Assembly (NCBI RefSeq): GCF_001411555.2
Contig: NC_049910.1
Coordinates: 31,777,150-31,841,149, forward strand
DNA from: Juglans regia
Lineage: Eukaryota > Streptophyta > Magnoliopsida > Fagales > Juglandaceae
Direction of reading: 5' to 3'
DNA: 64,000 nt
Part shown: piece by piece, positions 1-11,654 of the stretch
Layout of the letters: each line of letters opens with the position of its first letter
Numbering within the stretch: position 1 is the stretch's first letter
Notes under the pieces: model-generated
The model's database searches: none
What the model was told of the DNA's origin: nothing
Seen by the model: the letters and a program-made list of their open reading frames with translations, nothing else
Position numbers and translations under genes: made by a program

Positions 1-80
1 ACAACAATAGAATATGTATAGTTATATCATAAATACATAAAACTTATCTTATGACCTAATCTTAGGATCTAGTTGTTACA
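1..80 (-). repeat. Start of 3' LTR, truncated by the window edge
   Basis: The minus-strand sequence starting TGTAACAACTAG at base 80 repeats the beginning of the LTR at 3869. The remainder lies outside the window. Confidence 0.75.
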
Positions 81-1413
81 AACTCCCATCCTTATAAAAA
101 TTTCGTTATTGGAATTTGCTAATACCTCAAGCAACCTACATACTTGTCCATCACATTATTTTCATGTTTCTATTTTAGATCTTCAATCATTTAGTCATCA
201 AGCCTAACATTTCAAAATTTTAAACCTCTATTATTCATTCCTAAATCTCGCATATTTTCCTAATCATTTTACATGTGCACTTACTATCAATGATCACATG
301 CGTTAGAAGTACAATACAAGCCTAGAGTGTATACCTTGACAACAAGATTGATAAAAAAACCTATGAATAATATCACCCAAACCATTATCTTTCTCCAAAT
401 AATAGTGAGCAACTGTCTCCACATAAAATAATAAATAAAATTTCCACATAAAATGATAAATAAATCTCCTCATATAATAATAACCTCAAATAAATAGCAA
501 TTTAAAATTCTCCAAAGTTCAGAGTCTATAAAATATCTCAATTCTAAAATTTTAAAAAAATGAAATACCACAAAGATCATGTGCCTATGGTTATGGGCTT
601 ACATCTCCAATTATAAGTACCTCAATTATAAGCATAGCAACATCAATTAAATTTCTAGATCACCTCGACATCTCGTGACATTCTCTAATAATGTCGACCT
701 AATCATTAAAACTTTAATGTGCATGTCTAAGGCATGCGTGTATGTAAATTATCTTCTACTCGTAAACCTTAAATTCTCGTACCTCAAAAATATATTGACT
801 TCACAATTTCTTTCTATAACTCTATTGTTATCTAACTCTGCGAGACAAGAGATTTTTACTAAAATCTTTTGTCCACTATTCATGCTAGGCAAGATAATCA
901 TATCACCTACAATATACCTTCCATCAGACATTGCGAAATACCAAACACCATATGAAAATCTATGTCATAACTCCAAAATCTACAAACAACATTCCCTAAT
1001 TTCCTTAAATAAGACTCCATCAAATATAAGTCATCTTTGTCCATTCTCATGAAGTAGATACACTATCAATCTTAAAAGTAAAAGTTTCTCAACTTCACCT
1101 TCCTTCAATCAATTACACTGTCATAACCAAATTGACACGTAACTCTAATACAAATCATTCTCATAAAATTCTAGATATCCATGCTACATGAAATTCCTAG
1201 AGTCATATGCCATAATCTAAAGTAACCATTAACTAATATTTCGATACTGACACAAATAATAACTACAATAGTGCTAACTAGTAAGAGCTATAAAATGTCC
1301 TACCATAATAAAAATATCTCAATAACTCTTGAGCGGGCCAAGAACATCCTAGTGACCTTATTCTAGAATTAATGAAATACTTTTTTTTTTCAATATACAG
1401 AATCTCTCGACAG
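81..1413 (-). other. Short interior of the LTR element, no recognisable coding
   Basis: About 1.33 kb of AT-rich sequence lies between the polypurine-like tract and the primer site. Open frames up to 125 codons exist on either strand, but none shows a retroelement or host protein motif. I treat it as non-coding. Confidence 0.55.
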
Positions 1414-1425
1414 GCTCTGATACCA
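1414..1425 (-). other. Primer-binding site (initiator Met-tRNA type)
   Basis: On the minus strand the sequence TGGTATCAGAGC lies 3 nt after the LTR end TGTTACA. This is the standard plant retrotransposon primer site and it fixes the orientation of the element. Confidence 0.85.
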
Positions 1426-1428
1426 AAT

Positions 1429-3111
1429 TGTAACACCCCATTCCCGTAGGTTAGGAGTGCCACGTGTTTTTTATAAAATAAACCCGGCAAGAGATATCAT
1501 ATTTAATAACATGAAAGTAGAATTTCTTTCATAAAATATTTGTCTAATAAAATGTCCTCCAAAATATTAAATAAATAAACTGAATAAATTTATGTCATAG
1601 AAGAAATTCTATTCTAGAAAGTCTGAAACTAAATCAACTGCTCCTTATAATCTTTGCATGCCTGCTCGTGTACATCATCCTCACTTGGATGGTTTAAAAA
1701 CATGAAAGAAACTAAAATGAGTCAAAAACTCAGCAAGAAATCCATCACAATGTAAACATAATAAACATAAGGTTTTCATAAAAACTTTCATGCTGAGAGC
1801 TTAAATTCATGACTGTTCATACTGATATTTATGTTATGCATGACTGATTCATTTGAATTAACTGACTAATCTGACAGGCCAACACACTTAACTCTGACTG
1901 CGAGGTTGTGCACCGACCCCATGTCTCGTGGTCGTGAAAGGAGCCGTTGATCGCTTGAGTCTGTGGCTTGCACATCCACTGTGATCTGAACTGCATTGGT
2001 ACCATGCATCTAATGGTCATTTGATTATCTGATCTGATATTATCTTGCAATTGAACTTAAGATAGTTTACGTATCTTATGCACATGAGATGCATAATATA
2101 ATACATACATAATTATAATTTTTTGAACCTGAACATGATGCGGAATGACATGATCGTATGCTATATTGGATGACATGTTTGCATGAGAGGTACGTAAAAA
2201 TGGCTTTCAAAGAACTGGAGCTAAAAATAATTTATATAAGCTGAGCTGTGATGATCCTAATTTGTGATTAAATTATTTACCTCACTGTGCTTCTTCTTGA
2301 ACCTCACTTCGTAGGTCGTCACCTCTACGTAGTATTAACTATCATTAAATCTGTCTAGAAATAATGTGTACTAATATCCTACTTAATTAAATTCATAATC
2401 TAGAAGGTGGTCAAATAAATATTTTGTTTAACACCATAATCAATAAATCCTGATGTTTTAATTTACTTAAATACTAATAACATATTATATTTTAGTAGAA
2501 TACTTGGGCTATTTTAGATAAGTCATAAAAACCCAAATTCTTAAAAATATGTTTCATTTCTTAACATAATTATTCAAAACTCATAACATATTCCTTAATT
2601 TTTCTATTTAAAGTATAACATAATAATTTTATTAAAATCCTACTAAATAGACAAAGGAAATATTAACTAAAATATTAAGCTCAATAGTATACTTTAAAAT
2701 ACAAATCTATCACAATGATACATGTCTAATTAACCTCAAGCCCAGCCCACAAGGAAATTAGCCCACTAGATTTAAATACCAAACAAGTTAAAACTAAGCC
2801 CATATTACTTTTTAAAACACAAGTCTATCTAAATAAGTCCAGCACTCGCACTTGGCCACATGGACTTAGGGCCCATACGACTTAAAGGGAGGCTACACTT
2901 CAAGAAACACACGAACTAAGAACAATTGAAATGAGAAAAGGTCATGCAATAACAGGGAACTCACCGAGAGGGGGGCATGTGACGGAGATGGGCTGCATGG
3001 TGGCTTTGGGTGGCTGGGAATGAAGGTGTCGCAATTGGAGGAGCCTCCTCTGTGGTGGTGCAACGCCTAGAAAGGGAGAGAGAGTTTAAAGAGAGAGGAT
3101 TCGTTTAGCCG

Positions 3112-3159
<48 letters not shown>

Positions 3160-3869
3160 GGGTGGTGGACAACCATGGCATACCAGGAGGGAGTGGGTGC
3201 GACGGGGTTGAGCTGGTCGGTGGTTTCTGGCACCGTGGGTGGTGCTCTGACGTCCCTTGAAGTGGTGTCAGCGTGATCTGGGCAAGGAGGTTGCCGCGGT
3301 GGTTGAGTTAGGGGGCAATGCGCTGTTGCAAAGAGGAGGAGTTGCGGTGGTGCTGGCAGGAGTGAGTTTTTTCGACTTCCTGAGGTGGCTACCGTGCAAG
3401 AGAAACAAAGGTTTCCGCTTCATGGCTCCCTAACGTGAATTTTCGTGTTTGGCTAAGGAGATTTAGGCTCACGGTGGTTGGCAACTTACAGAGGAGTTGT
3501 TACGATGGCTTAGATGGTTTCTTGTGTTTATTTCAGAGGGCTTCGTGGGATTTTATAGAGGGAAAAAGGAGGATTGATGATAGGATTTCTGAGTTGGTTT
3601 TCCATTAGGATTTATCACTAAGGGGATAAGGATGAGGCTTACGGATGGAGATAGGAAGAAATAAAGCAAGAACTCTAGTGGCTATTGCAAAATCTAAGGG
3701 TCATACAAATACCAATAGTAATAATAACAATTTGATAATAATTCTATTAAAATTAACAATGTAAAATCTGATATAATAATAATAATAATAATAACAATAA
3801 AATATTTATAGTTATATGAAAAATACATAAACTTATCTTATGGCCTAATCTTTAGATCAGGTTGTTACA
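1429..3869 (-). repeat. 5' LTR (2441 bp) of the minus-strand LTR element
   Basis: The LTR is bounded by TGTAACA at 3869 and TGTTACA at 1429, read on the minus strand. It holds a (GA)n tract at 3117-3156 and a locally GC-richer stretch at about 2940-3560. No long open frame with recognisable protein similarity is present. Confidence 0.72.
3117..3156. repeat. (GA)n microsatellite inside the LTR
   Basis: About 20 uninterrupted GA units are directly visible. Confidence 0.95.
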
Positions 3870-4090
3870 AAGTACCTTTTAGTTGTTGTCCCTCCAAGTG
3901 CTCTTTGGGAGAGGGGGAAACGAGAGCTAGGGAATATTTTGTAGCGGATCTTAATTCGCTTTACTCCTCAAATTACCCAAGTACTCTTGTATTGTATTAC
4001 CACGTTCTACCAATTCACTCAACAAATTGGTTAGTTGTCAAGCATGCAATTAATTTAATAATCAAGCAATAACATAGAATAAATAAAGTT

Positions 4091-4812
4091 TGTAACACCA
4101 ATTTTGATTACGAAGGAAAAATCTTTGAAAATCAATTACAAGTAATTCTCAATTAGAATACCTTTGTAGCTTGACTCTCTTACTTGACCAGACAAATGAC
4201 CCGTTTTTCTTCAACCACAGTAGCAGCTGAAACCTTTGCAATCTTCTCCTGAAACTCCAGTGGTTGAACTAGATCAATTCAACTCCGACACGGAATAAGC
4301 ACGCACTCAAAGAGATAAAAGGGAAAAGCAGTAGAAAATCATTCGAAAGAATTCTCTCACACTCAAGCGATTCGATCTCTCTCCAATCTCCAAGCTCCGA
4401 GAAATAACTGATAAAAAAATACTTCCCTCAGCTGAAATCCTTATTTATATAATCTACCCAGTATTTGATCTGTAATAGGACTCTACTGACGGATTGAGTC
4501 TATTAAATATTTAAGGCACAGTAGGAATCAATTGATGGAGGACTCTGTTGAGAATGAGTCTGCTGACGCATCTGTTGACACGTAGCGCTAAGTCTTCTCA
4601 ACATATATAGTTTCCATTCAACTGGATAATTCTAGATTCGTTGAACTTCAGATACACACACTCTTGACTTATCTAAAACATTATCTAATAATTTCTTGAT
4701 ACACTTCAAATGTTTATAAAATCAAAGTGATTTATATTCATCCAACTTACAAAGCATCAAATAATCTTTATCAATCTAGTCACCTAGTCCTAGCCAAAAT
4801 CTTGCATTTACA
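4091..4812 (-). repeat. LTR of a Copia-like element (minus strand)
   Basis: On the minus strand the sequence starts TGTAAATGCAAG at 4812 and ends TGTTACA at 4091, giving a 722 bp LTR with TG..CA ends. Directly before its start the minus strand reads GAGGGAGATT at the end of a purine-rich stretch, after a segment of the kind that ends Copia polyproteins ('caccaatccatcaaaga'). That is the usual arrangement of polypurine tract and 3' LTR in plant Copia elements. The first ~155 bp recur at 17712-17871. The 4091 boundary is less certain than the 4812 boundary because no matching target duplication was found. Confidence 0.6.
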
Positions 4813-4825
4813 ATCTCCCTCTTTG
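4813..4825 (-). other. Polypurine tract before the Copia-like 3' LTR
   Basis: On the minus strand a purine-rich run ending GAGGGAGATT abuts the LTR start TGTAAATG. This is the plus-strand primer used in LTR retrotransposon replication. Confidence 0.6.
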
Positions 4826-5836
4826 ATGGATTGGTGACAAAAATCAGTTTGATGAATTTAGTATGTACTTGAAACAATAACAATCAGTAGACCAAGATCT
4901 CGTGAAGAAAATCTTAATCTAGTAATGAGAAGAAATGACATAGAACATTAATTGAAATTAGTCTCCACAAAACCAAAGGTTAGACATAATCTAATCATAC
5001 TAAAATTTTGTTCTAGTCATCATTAATAACCATGTTCAGTAAACAAGAAATTAAGACATTGCTTAGCTAAATTACATCCCAAAATAAGCAAAACAATTTC
5101 TGAATTAAAATATCAAACGTAAACTTCAACTCTGCCCGCTGCTACTGCTACTCCCCATCACTTTTTACTCACCCTTCACAAAAAAATTCAACTTCCCCTC
5201 TGCAACACACTTACTCCAACTCTCCATAAATTTCATAATACTAAAAAAGTCGATTAATCTGCTCCTCTGATATCTACTCCAAAAATGCATTCAACTCACC
5301 CTCAGCAACACACTTAAATCTGCCAATTTTTGTCACAAATATATCAAGACTTAAAGCTCCTCCTCATTAGAATTAGAAGAATAAATACCAAGCCTATGTG
5401 TGTCGAGATGAGGATACTAAGAAAGATATTGATTTGACACTGCAAAAACTCCATCTGATCTTAACTCAACCATGCATTTTGATAAACCAAATCTATGAGT
5501 ATGAATGCATGTCAAACAATGAGCAAATGATTAAGACAACTTGGTTGAGATAAAAAAAACCAAATACTTGGTGGGCACTACTTGAAATTCGAGATGAACA
5601 ATGCCATAACCCACACAAAAACCATCCTCAATACATGAAAATCAGGATATACCCACTACTAGAGAAAATATAGACAACTCAACTATAAACAAAGTCCAAT
5701 CTGAAACCCAATCTGAAACCCAATATACCACATAGGCACCTCACAATCACACCACAAGAAAATCTCAAAATCAATGCATAACTAAGCCCTAACTAAACCC
5801 CGAAGAACTTAAATACGATAGGATTGAGAAGAGGGG
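4826..5836. other. Non-coding stretch, probable decayed interior of the Copia-like element
   Basis: The sequence is AT-rich with no open frame of recognisable content. By position it should be the 3' interior of the minus-strand Copia-like element, but no reverse transcriptase or RNase H motif survives. It ends with the target duplication AGGGG (5832-5836) of the neighbouring gypsy element. Confidence 0.4.
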
Positions 5837-6215
5837 TGATGCAAATAGAGAGCACGGCTCCCAGGTGAAAACTACTCCTTAAATCGTGGGAGATGAGGAC
5901 GTATTCAGTTACTAGAATCTTTATCCATTCTTATCTTTTTATTTCAAACTTTTGTTGCTAAGTTGATTAATTCTTTCTTAATTTATTCCCGTAAGACTCG
6001 GTTGCTATATCGGCAATCCCTTCCTAGTTTATTTCCTGATCTATAGCACATGTAATCCTTTAAATATGGGAACTGAGAAATGAAAGGCAGTTGCCAAATT
6101 TTCTTAGATGATTTTCAAATTTGAGAATGAAGAGATTTCATTAACAGAGAGACTGTGTTTGTATTTTTTCTCCTCCTGGACGTCAACGTGAGGTTGGCTC
6201 TTAAGGCTTGCACCA
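5837..6215 (+). repeat. 5' LTR of chromovirus
   Basis: It starts TGATGCAAATAG and ends GCTTGCACCA. It differs from the 3' LTR at about a dozen positions by eye, near 3%. Confidence 0.93.
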
Positions 6216-6219
6216 TGTT

Positions 6220-6231
6220 TGGCATCAGAGC
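6220..6231 (+). other. Primer-binding site variant
   Basis: TGGCATCAGAGC lies 4 nt after the 5' LTR and differs from the canonical Met-tRNA site by one base (T to C at position 4). Confidence 0.8.
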
Positions 6232-6296
6232 AAGGTTTCTTTCCTCAAGGAACTCAGTGTTTCATGCCTGTAACTCATAGTGGTAATTCTTACAAT

Positions 6297-7499
6297 ATGT
6301 CGAATAACCAAAATCCAAACACTGATCTACCCCAGCTACAAGCACAGATCACCCAACTCGCAGCTGTTCTGGAACAGATCAATCAAAGGTTAGATACGAT
6401 GGAGGAACGTCGAACTCGAGATGAGTTTTGACCTCACAATAGTAGAGGGCACAGACCTCCTCCGAAAGATGAAGTAGATGGCAACGAAGGGAACAAAGAC
6501 GATGAAGAATACGGAGAGAGGAATAAGGGACTTGGTGGTCATGAAGTTCACTTTGGGCGGAATGGCCCTGAATTTCCCAAGGGACGAGGAGGACGTGGCT
6601 TCGACTGTCACTCTCTTGATGAACTAGCCAAGGGAATGAAGGTAGATGTCCCAGATTTTTTTGGGAAGCTGGATCCCAATGCTTTTGAAGATTGGTTGAC
6701 GGTCCTTGAGGATTATTTTGATTGGTTCTCTGTGTACGAGGATAGAAAAGTCTGTTATGTCCGTATGAAATTAAAGGGCCATGCACGAGCTTGGTGGGGT
6801 AGCGTGGAAGAGCAACTACGTCGTACTCAATGTGCGCCAGTGTCTAATTGGGAAGAAATGAAGGAGTGGCTGAATGAGAAATATATGCCTATTGACTACG
6901 AGCAAGTCATGTTTGAAGAGATGCTGCAACTGAGGCAAGAAACATTGACTGTCGACCAGATACAGATCGTTTCCATGAACTGACCGTATGTAGCAAGGTG
7001 GTGGAAAACGAGCAACAAACGCTAGCTCGTTACCGCACGGGCTTATATAATGAGCTGCGGAAAGAGATGCTGATAGCACGACTCCGAAATGTTGATGAAG
7101 CTTACCAATTGGTTTTACGAGTTGAAAAGCAACTAGGCTTCTTCAATGGTAGACGCATGTCATCTACGGATCCCAGGCAGGAATGCGCACCAACACAACA
7201 ATTCCAAAAACCACCTCTGCCCACTAACCAAGGTAGACACGCCGTGGTGGGTGACCAAAGAGGAAAGACCAAGCTTATGGGCGATGGACCACAATGCTAT
7301 AAGTGCAAGGGGTTTGGACATTTTGCTGGGGTATATCCTACGAAGGAAAAAAAAAAAAAAATTGGCCTTTGTGTGTGGAAAAGAACTTAGGATGGTTGAT
7401 GCAAATGAGGAAGTTGAAGAAGAAGAATATGAAGAAAGTGATGGTGAAGATGTAGAACACTTGGAAGCAACTGATCTGTCCAGTTGTGTCATCCATTGA
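6297..7499 (+). pseudogene. Chromovirus gag (broken)
   Basis: The most plausible start is ATG at 6297, reading MSNNQNPNTD; the upstream in-frame stretch overlaps the primer site and is unlikely to be coding. A predicted coiled coil (ITQLAAVLEQINQRLDTME) is followed by the capsid-like retrotransposon gag domain around 6636-6960, with the typical motif ending in GHARAWW. The zinc knuckle at about 7290-7335 reads CYKCKGFGHFAGVY: the fourth ligand of the CX2CX4HX4C pattern is tyrosine instead of cysteine. An acidic linker follows. Breaks: an in-frame TGA at 6429, a frameshift near 6960-7000, a second frameshift at a long A run at about 7350, and a TGA at 7497. It would package RNA in an active relative; here it cannot be made as one protein. 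Confidence 0.85.
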
Positions 7500-7502
7500 G
7501 TT

Positions 7503-8054
7503 TTGACTGGCACTAAGAAGAAATTCCAAGGTGGTGGTTCTGATTGGAGGCGCACCAACATTTTCCATACCCGTATGGAGCATAGTGGTCGTGCGTTAAA
7601 TGTTATCGTTGACATTGGGAGTGGAATGAATGTAATCTCTAATGATGCAGTGGAGCGGTTGGGTTTGATAGTTGAAAAACACCCCACCCCGTATCGAGTA
7701 AGCTGGGTTAATGAAGATAACCCCATCTTGGTAAAGCATTGTTGCTTGGTGAAATTTGCACTGGGAAGAAACTATACGGATGAAGCTTGGTGTGATGTGG
7801 TCCCTATGACCGTTTGTCATTTATTATTGGGTCGACCTTGGCTTTATGACAGAAAGGTGTTGTATGACGGTTATGTCAATTCTTACTCTTTTCAATTTAA
7901 TGGCAATAAATTCGTTTTAGACCCTTTGCAAATTTCTGAGTTTGAGACACAACCGAAACAAACAAAAAAAGAAGAGGCTATTCCAGTGCTAACCATTCAG
8001 CAGTTTACTCAAGCTCTAAAAGGAGAACAATTAGTGCTGTTGGTAGTGAACTAA
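7503..8054 (+). pseudogene. Chromovirus protease region
   Basis: This reads on in frame from the gag region after the TGA at 7497. The aspartic protease site appears as VIVDIGSGMNVIS (around 7600-7640), corresponding to the DSG/DTG-type catalytic loop but with an unusual DIGSG spacing. The conserved LLLGRPWLYDR segment, typical of plant gypsy proteases, follows at about 7820-7855. The frame ends at a TAA (8052) that interrupts the linker to the reverse transcriptase. Confidence 0.8.
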
Positions 8055-9062
8055 GAGGCTAAACATGGTGATGGTATTATCCCCAACGAATTTACGAAAA
8101 TGCTAGGGAAGTTCCATGACATCATGCTAGATGAAATGCCGAGACAGCTACCACCATTGCGAGAGGTGCAACATGCCATTGATCTACTTCCAGGTTCTTC
8201 CTTGCCCAACCTACCACACTACCGTATGAGTCCCACAGAAAATGAAGAACTAAATCGACAAATTCAGCAATTACGTGACAGTGGATTCATCCGAGAAAGT
8301 CTTAGCCCGTGCGCCATACCAATTCTACTTACACCCAAGAAAGATAATACTTGGAGGATGTGTGTCGATAGCCGCGCGATTAAAAAAATAACGGTGAAGT
8401 ACCGATTTCCTATTCCCCGACTTGACAACATGTTAGATTTATTGAGTGGAGCATCCATCTTTACAAAAATTGATCTTCGTAGCGGGTATCATCAAATTCG
8501 AATCCGTCCCGGAGATGAGTGGAAGACGGCTTTCAAAACAAAAGATGGCTTATTTGAGTAGTTGGTCATGCTTTTTGGACTAACCAACGCGCCAAGCACA
8601 TTTATGAGTGTCATGATGCAAGCACTCAAACCTTTCTTAGGCAAATTCGTAGTTGTCTATTTTGATGACATTTTGATTTTTAGCCATTGTTTGCAGGATC
8701 ATTTAGACCATGTGCAGCAAGTTCTGGAAACACTAAAAAGAGAACAGCTCTTTTTAAACCGTGGCAAGTGTTCTTTTATGAAAAAGCAGGTGAATTTCTT
8801 GGGGTTTATTATTTCAGACCAAGGGGTAGAAGCCGATCCTGCCAAGGTTCAAGCAATTAAAAGTTGGCCTGCTCCTCGTAATTTTTTTGAGGTGCGTAGC
8901 TTTCATGGGTTGGCAACATTCTATCGAAGTTTTATAAGGAACTTCAGCACTATCATGGCCCCCATCACCGAGTGTTTGAAGTCAAAAAAATTTTTGTGGA
9001 CTGCTTCTTCCAATAACGCCTTAATGAGATCAAAACGAAAATGGGAGAAGCTCTCGTTTTGA
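8055..9062 (+). pseudogene. Chromovirus reverse transcriptase (broken)
   Basis: Recognisable in order are the N-terminal YRMSP motif (~8220), [14 protein letters not shown] (~8352), [14 protein letters not shown] (~8460), the catalytic YFDDILIF box (~8660) and FLGFIIS (~8800). The tryptophan expected after KDGLFE is replaced by TAG at 8559, splitting the palm domain. The frame shifts at about 9020-9045 before the RNase H domain. The order and spacing match Ty3/gypsy reverse transcriptase, which would copy the element's RNA into DNA in an active relative. Confidence 0.92.
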
Positions 9063-9433
9063 AGCTCCCAGATTTTTCCAAAATATTCGAAGTTGCATGT
9101 GATGCATCGCATGTAGGTGTGGGTGGAGTACTCAGCCAAGAAGGACATCCTATCACCTTCTATAGTGAGAAACTCAATGAGACCCGTCAGTGTTATTTGG
9201 TGTATGATATGAAATTTTATGCTTTGATTCAAACTCTCAAACATTGGCGTCCTTATTTGATTCATAGAGAATTCGTTCTCTATACAGATCATGATTCGTT
9301 AAAACACTTAAATGCTCAAAGTAAGTTGAACGCACGACATGCTCGATGGATGGATTTTCTACAACAATTTGACTTTGTTATCAAGCATAAGTCTGGAACT
9401 GAAAATAAAGTAGCCAACGCCCTAAGCACGTGA
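9041..9433 (+). pseudogene. Chromovirus RNase H domain
   Basis: The frame contains the Ty3-type RNase H motifs VACDASHVGVGGVLSQ, ITFYSEKLNE and YTDHDSLKHL, followed by the connecting motif GTENKVANALS. The catalytic acidic residues of the first (DAS) and later (TDH) motifs are present. The frame is offset from the reverse transcriptase by a frameshift and ends at TGA 9431, with a second stop a few codons later. Confidence 0.88.
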
Positions 9434-9445
9434 CCCCATTTGTAG

Positions 9446-10858
9446 GTGATATCGTCGGTTAACGCCTTAGAATTCGACAGTCTGAAGCAGCAATATTCTA
9501 CAGATGCAGATTTTGGCGTTATTTGGCACCAGCTCACGGAAAACGCGAAGGCAACTAATAATGAATTCTCAGTCAAAGATGGTTTTCTGTTCCACGACAA
9601 TCGACTATGTATTCCATGCTGTTCTTTCAGAGAATTTGTTATTTCAGAGCTTCATGGAGGGGGCTTAGCAGGGCATTTCGGTGTTGATAAAACATTTTCC
9701 ATGGTCTATGATAGGTTTTTCTGGCCTCGATTACGACGGGATGTGCATAAAATTGTGGCTCGATGTCGGGTTTGTCAAGTAAACAAAGGGACCAAGCAGC
9801 AAGCCGGTCTCTATACCTCCCTTCCCATTCCAGATAGGCCTTGGCATCACCTTAGTATGGACTTTGTGCTTGGATTACCCAAGACACTACGGCAGGATGA
9901 TTCCATAATGGTGGTGGTGGATCGCTTTTCAAAGATGGCTCATTTCATTCCTTGTCACAAGACTTACGATGCGTCCAAAACAGCGGCACTATTTTTCCAA
10001 GAAGTAGTTCGGCTACATGGTGTACGAACTACCATAGTGTCTGATCGTGATGTTAAGTTCATGAGTTATTTTTGGAAGACTTTGTGGGCAAAAATGGGGA
10101 CAAAACTATTGTTTTCCAGTGCATTCCATCCTTAAACCGACAGCCAAACCGAAGTGACCAACCGGAGTTTGGGAAATTTATTAAGGTGTTTAGTAGCAGA
10201 TCATGCAGCGAGCTGGGACTTCGTGTTACCAAAAGCTGAGTTAGCTTTCAATAACTCTATTAATCACTCTACTAGTTGCACACCATTTGCAGTGGTATAT
10301 GGTTTTCGCCCCAACACTCCACTGAACCTCCACTCTCTAACTTTGCCTTCTAGACCCAGTGAAGCAGAGTTGGATTTCTCTAATTACATGAAGGATATCC
10401 ATGACGAAGTTAAGCGGCGTCTGACTCTCAGCACGGAAGCATATTCTACCTCTACGAATACCAGGCGGAAGGACAGACAATTTCAGGTTGGCGACATGGT
10501 TCTTATACGATTAAAACCTGAACTTTTTCCTCCTGGGAGTTTCAACAAGCTACATGCTCGTCGGGCAGGACCATTTAAGGTGATTAAGAAGTTAGGTCCT
10601 AACGCGTACGTCATTGAATTACCTGCTGACTACGGAATCAGTCATGTTTTCAACATTGAAGACCTCACTCAATTTCATGATTCAGAGGAACCAGTGCCGG
10701 CAGCCTCGGATCTATTTAACCAACAAGATGCAGTTATTCGTGTTCCAAAACATATAGTCCCAAAAGATGAAATTGCGTCAATACTCGATCACCCCTTTGT
10801 TACTACGCGGCGCGGAGGGTATTACAAATTTTTAGTACGATGGAAAAACTATCCCTAG
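9446..10858 (+). pseudogene. Chromovirus integrase with chromodomain (broken)
   Basis: The H2C2 zinc finger (HFGVDKT...CRVCQVNKG) lies at about 9670-9790. The catalytic core follows with aspartates in SMDFVLGLP (~9855) and [10 protein letters not shown] (~10032) and a glutamate in TDSQTEVTNR (~10137). The C-terminal GPFKVIKKLGPNAY module is at ~10570. A chromodomain (ILDHPFVTTRRGGYYKFLV) starts at ~10780 and continues past the TAG at 10856 toward 10960. In chromoviruses this domain directs integration to marked chromatin. A TAA at 10133 replaces the glutamine of the FHPQT motif just before the catalytic glutamate, so the core is truncated. Confidence 0.92.
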
Positions 10859-10971
10859 TCTGATTCCGTTTGGCTACAAGCTTCGGAACTCAATCGACTT
10901 CACCCAGATTTATTTGCTGCCTATGTTCTTCAAAACTTGTCGGAGTCAAGTTCTCCTGAGTGGCCGGCAAT

Positions 10972-11350
10972 TGATGCAAATAGAGAGCACGACTCCAAGG
11001 TGAAAACTACTCCTTAAATCGTGGGAGATGAGGATGTATTCAGTTACTAGAATCTTTATCTATTCTTATCTTTTTATTTCAAACTTTTGTTGCTAAGTTG
11101 ATTAATTCTTTCTTAATTTATTCCCGTAAGACTCGGTTGCTATATCGGCAATCCCTTCCTAGTTTATTTCCTGATCTATAGCAAATGTAATCCTTTAAAT
11201 ATGGGAACTGAGAAAAGAAAGGAAGTTGCCGAATTTTTTTAGATGATTTTCAAATTTGAGAATGAAGAGATTTCATTAACAGAGAGACTCTATTTGTATT
11301 TTTTCTCCTCTTGGACGTCAACGTGAGGTTGGCTCTTAAGGCTTGCACCA
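10972..11350 (+). repeat. 3' LTR of chromovirus
   Basis: It has the same 379 bp length and ends as the 5' LTR and is followed immediately by the target duplication AGGGG. Confidence 0.93.
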
Positions 11351-11355
11351 AGGGG

Positions 11356-11632
11356 GTTCGGCTAGGGCACACAAAGAGTGAGAGTGCCGTGGGTGTGGGT
11401 GAGAGAAAGTATCAGGGGGTTTAGGGGGGGTCTGGGTCGTGTGGGTCTATCACATGCTATATTACTTAAATCACTAAGTGACTTCCCATGCCGTGCACAA
11501 GCACATATCTTAGTGTCTCACTGGGACTTAAGCCATTAAAACAGAGACCCACTCCCAAATAAGCAACCACCAGTTCCAGACTTATGCACAAGAAGGTAAA
11601 ATAAATAAAACTTGACATAGACCATATAATCA
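11356..11632. other. Non-coding link between gypsy and CACTA-like element
   Basis: A 277 bp piece, G-rich at its left end (~11390-11440), lies between the two insertions. It ends with the TCA target duplication of the CACTA-like element. I see no gene in it. Confidence 0.5.
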
Positions 11633-11654
11633 CACTACAAAAAATCTGGCCTTT

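Larger units (their letters stand above)
1..3869 (-). mobile_element. Non-autonomous LTR retrotransposon with long LTR (3' LTR cut by window edge)
   Basis: On the minus strand an LTR begins TGTAACAACC at 3869 and ends TGTTACA at 1429. It is followed after 3 nt by a primer-binding site complementary to initiator Met-tRNA (TGGTATCAGAGC, 1414-1425). A second LTR start, TGTAACAACTAG, lies at 80 and runs off the window; its 80 visible bases match the start of the first LTR with roughly 85% identity by eye. A purine-rich stretch (GGATGGGAG) directly precedes that second LTR, as a polypurine tract should. The interior is only about 1.35 kb and no gag, protease, reverse transcriptase or integrase motif is recognisable in it, so the element resembles a LARD-type derivative that would depend on enzymes from elsewhere. 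The superfamily cannot be named. Confidence 0.75.
5837..11350 (+). mobile_element. Ty3/gypsy chromovirus, full length but coding-dead
   Basis: Two 379 bp LTRs (5837-6215, 10972-11350) flank a 4.76 kb interior. The 5 bp flanks are identical (AGGGG at 5832-5836 and 11351-11355), so the insertion is intact end to end. A primer site (TGGCATCAGAGC, one change from the usual TGGTATCAGAGC) lies at 6220-6231. The domain order is gag with a zinc knuckle, protease, reverse transcriptase, RNase H, H2C2/DDE integrase and C-terminal chromodomain, which is diagnostic of plant chromoviruses. The small LTRs and compact interior suggest the Reina or a similar clade, but this is only a size argument. At least seven in-frame stops and about three frameshifts make it inactive. 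A clear polypurine tract is not visible before the 3' LTR. Confidence 0.95.

Noticed and set aside
6219..6296. Upstream extension of gag through the primer-binding site
   Set aside because: It lacks an ATG and overlaps the tRNA primer site; the ATG at 6297 is the better start.
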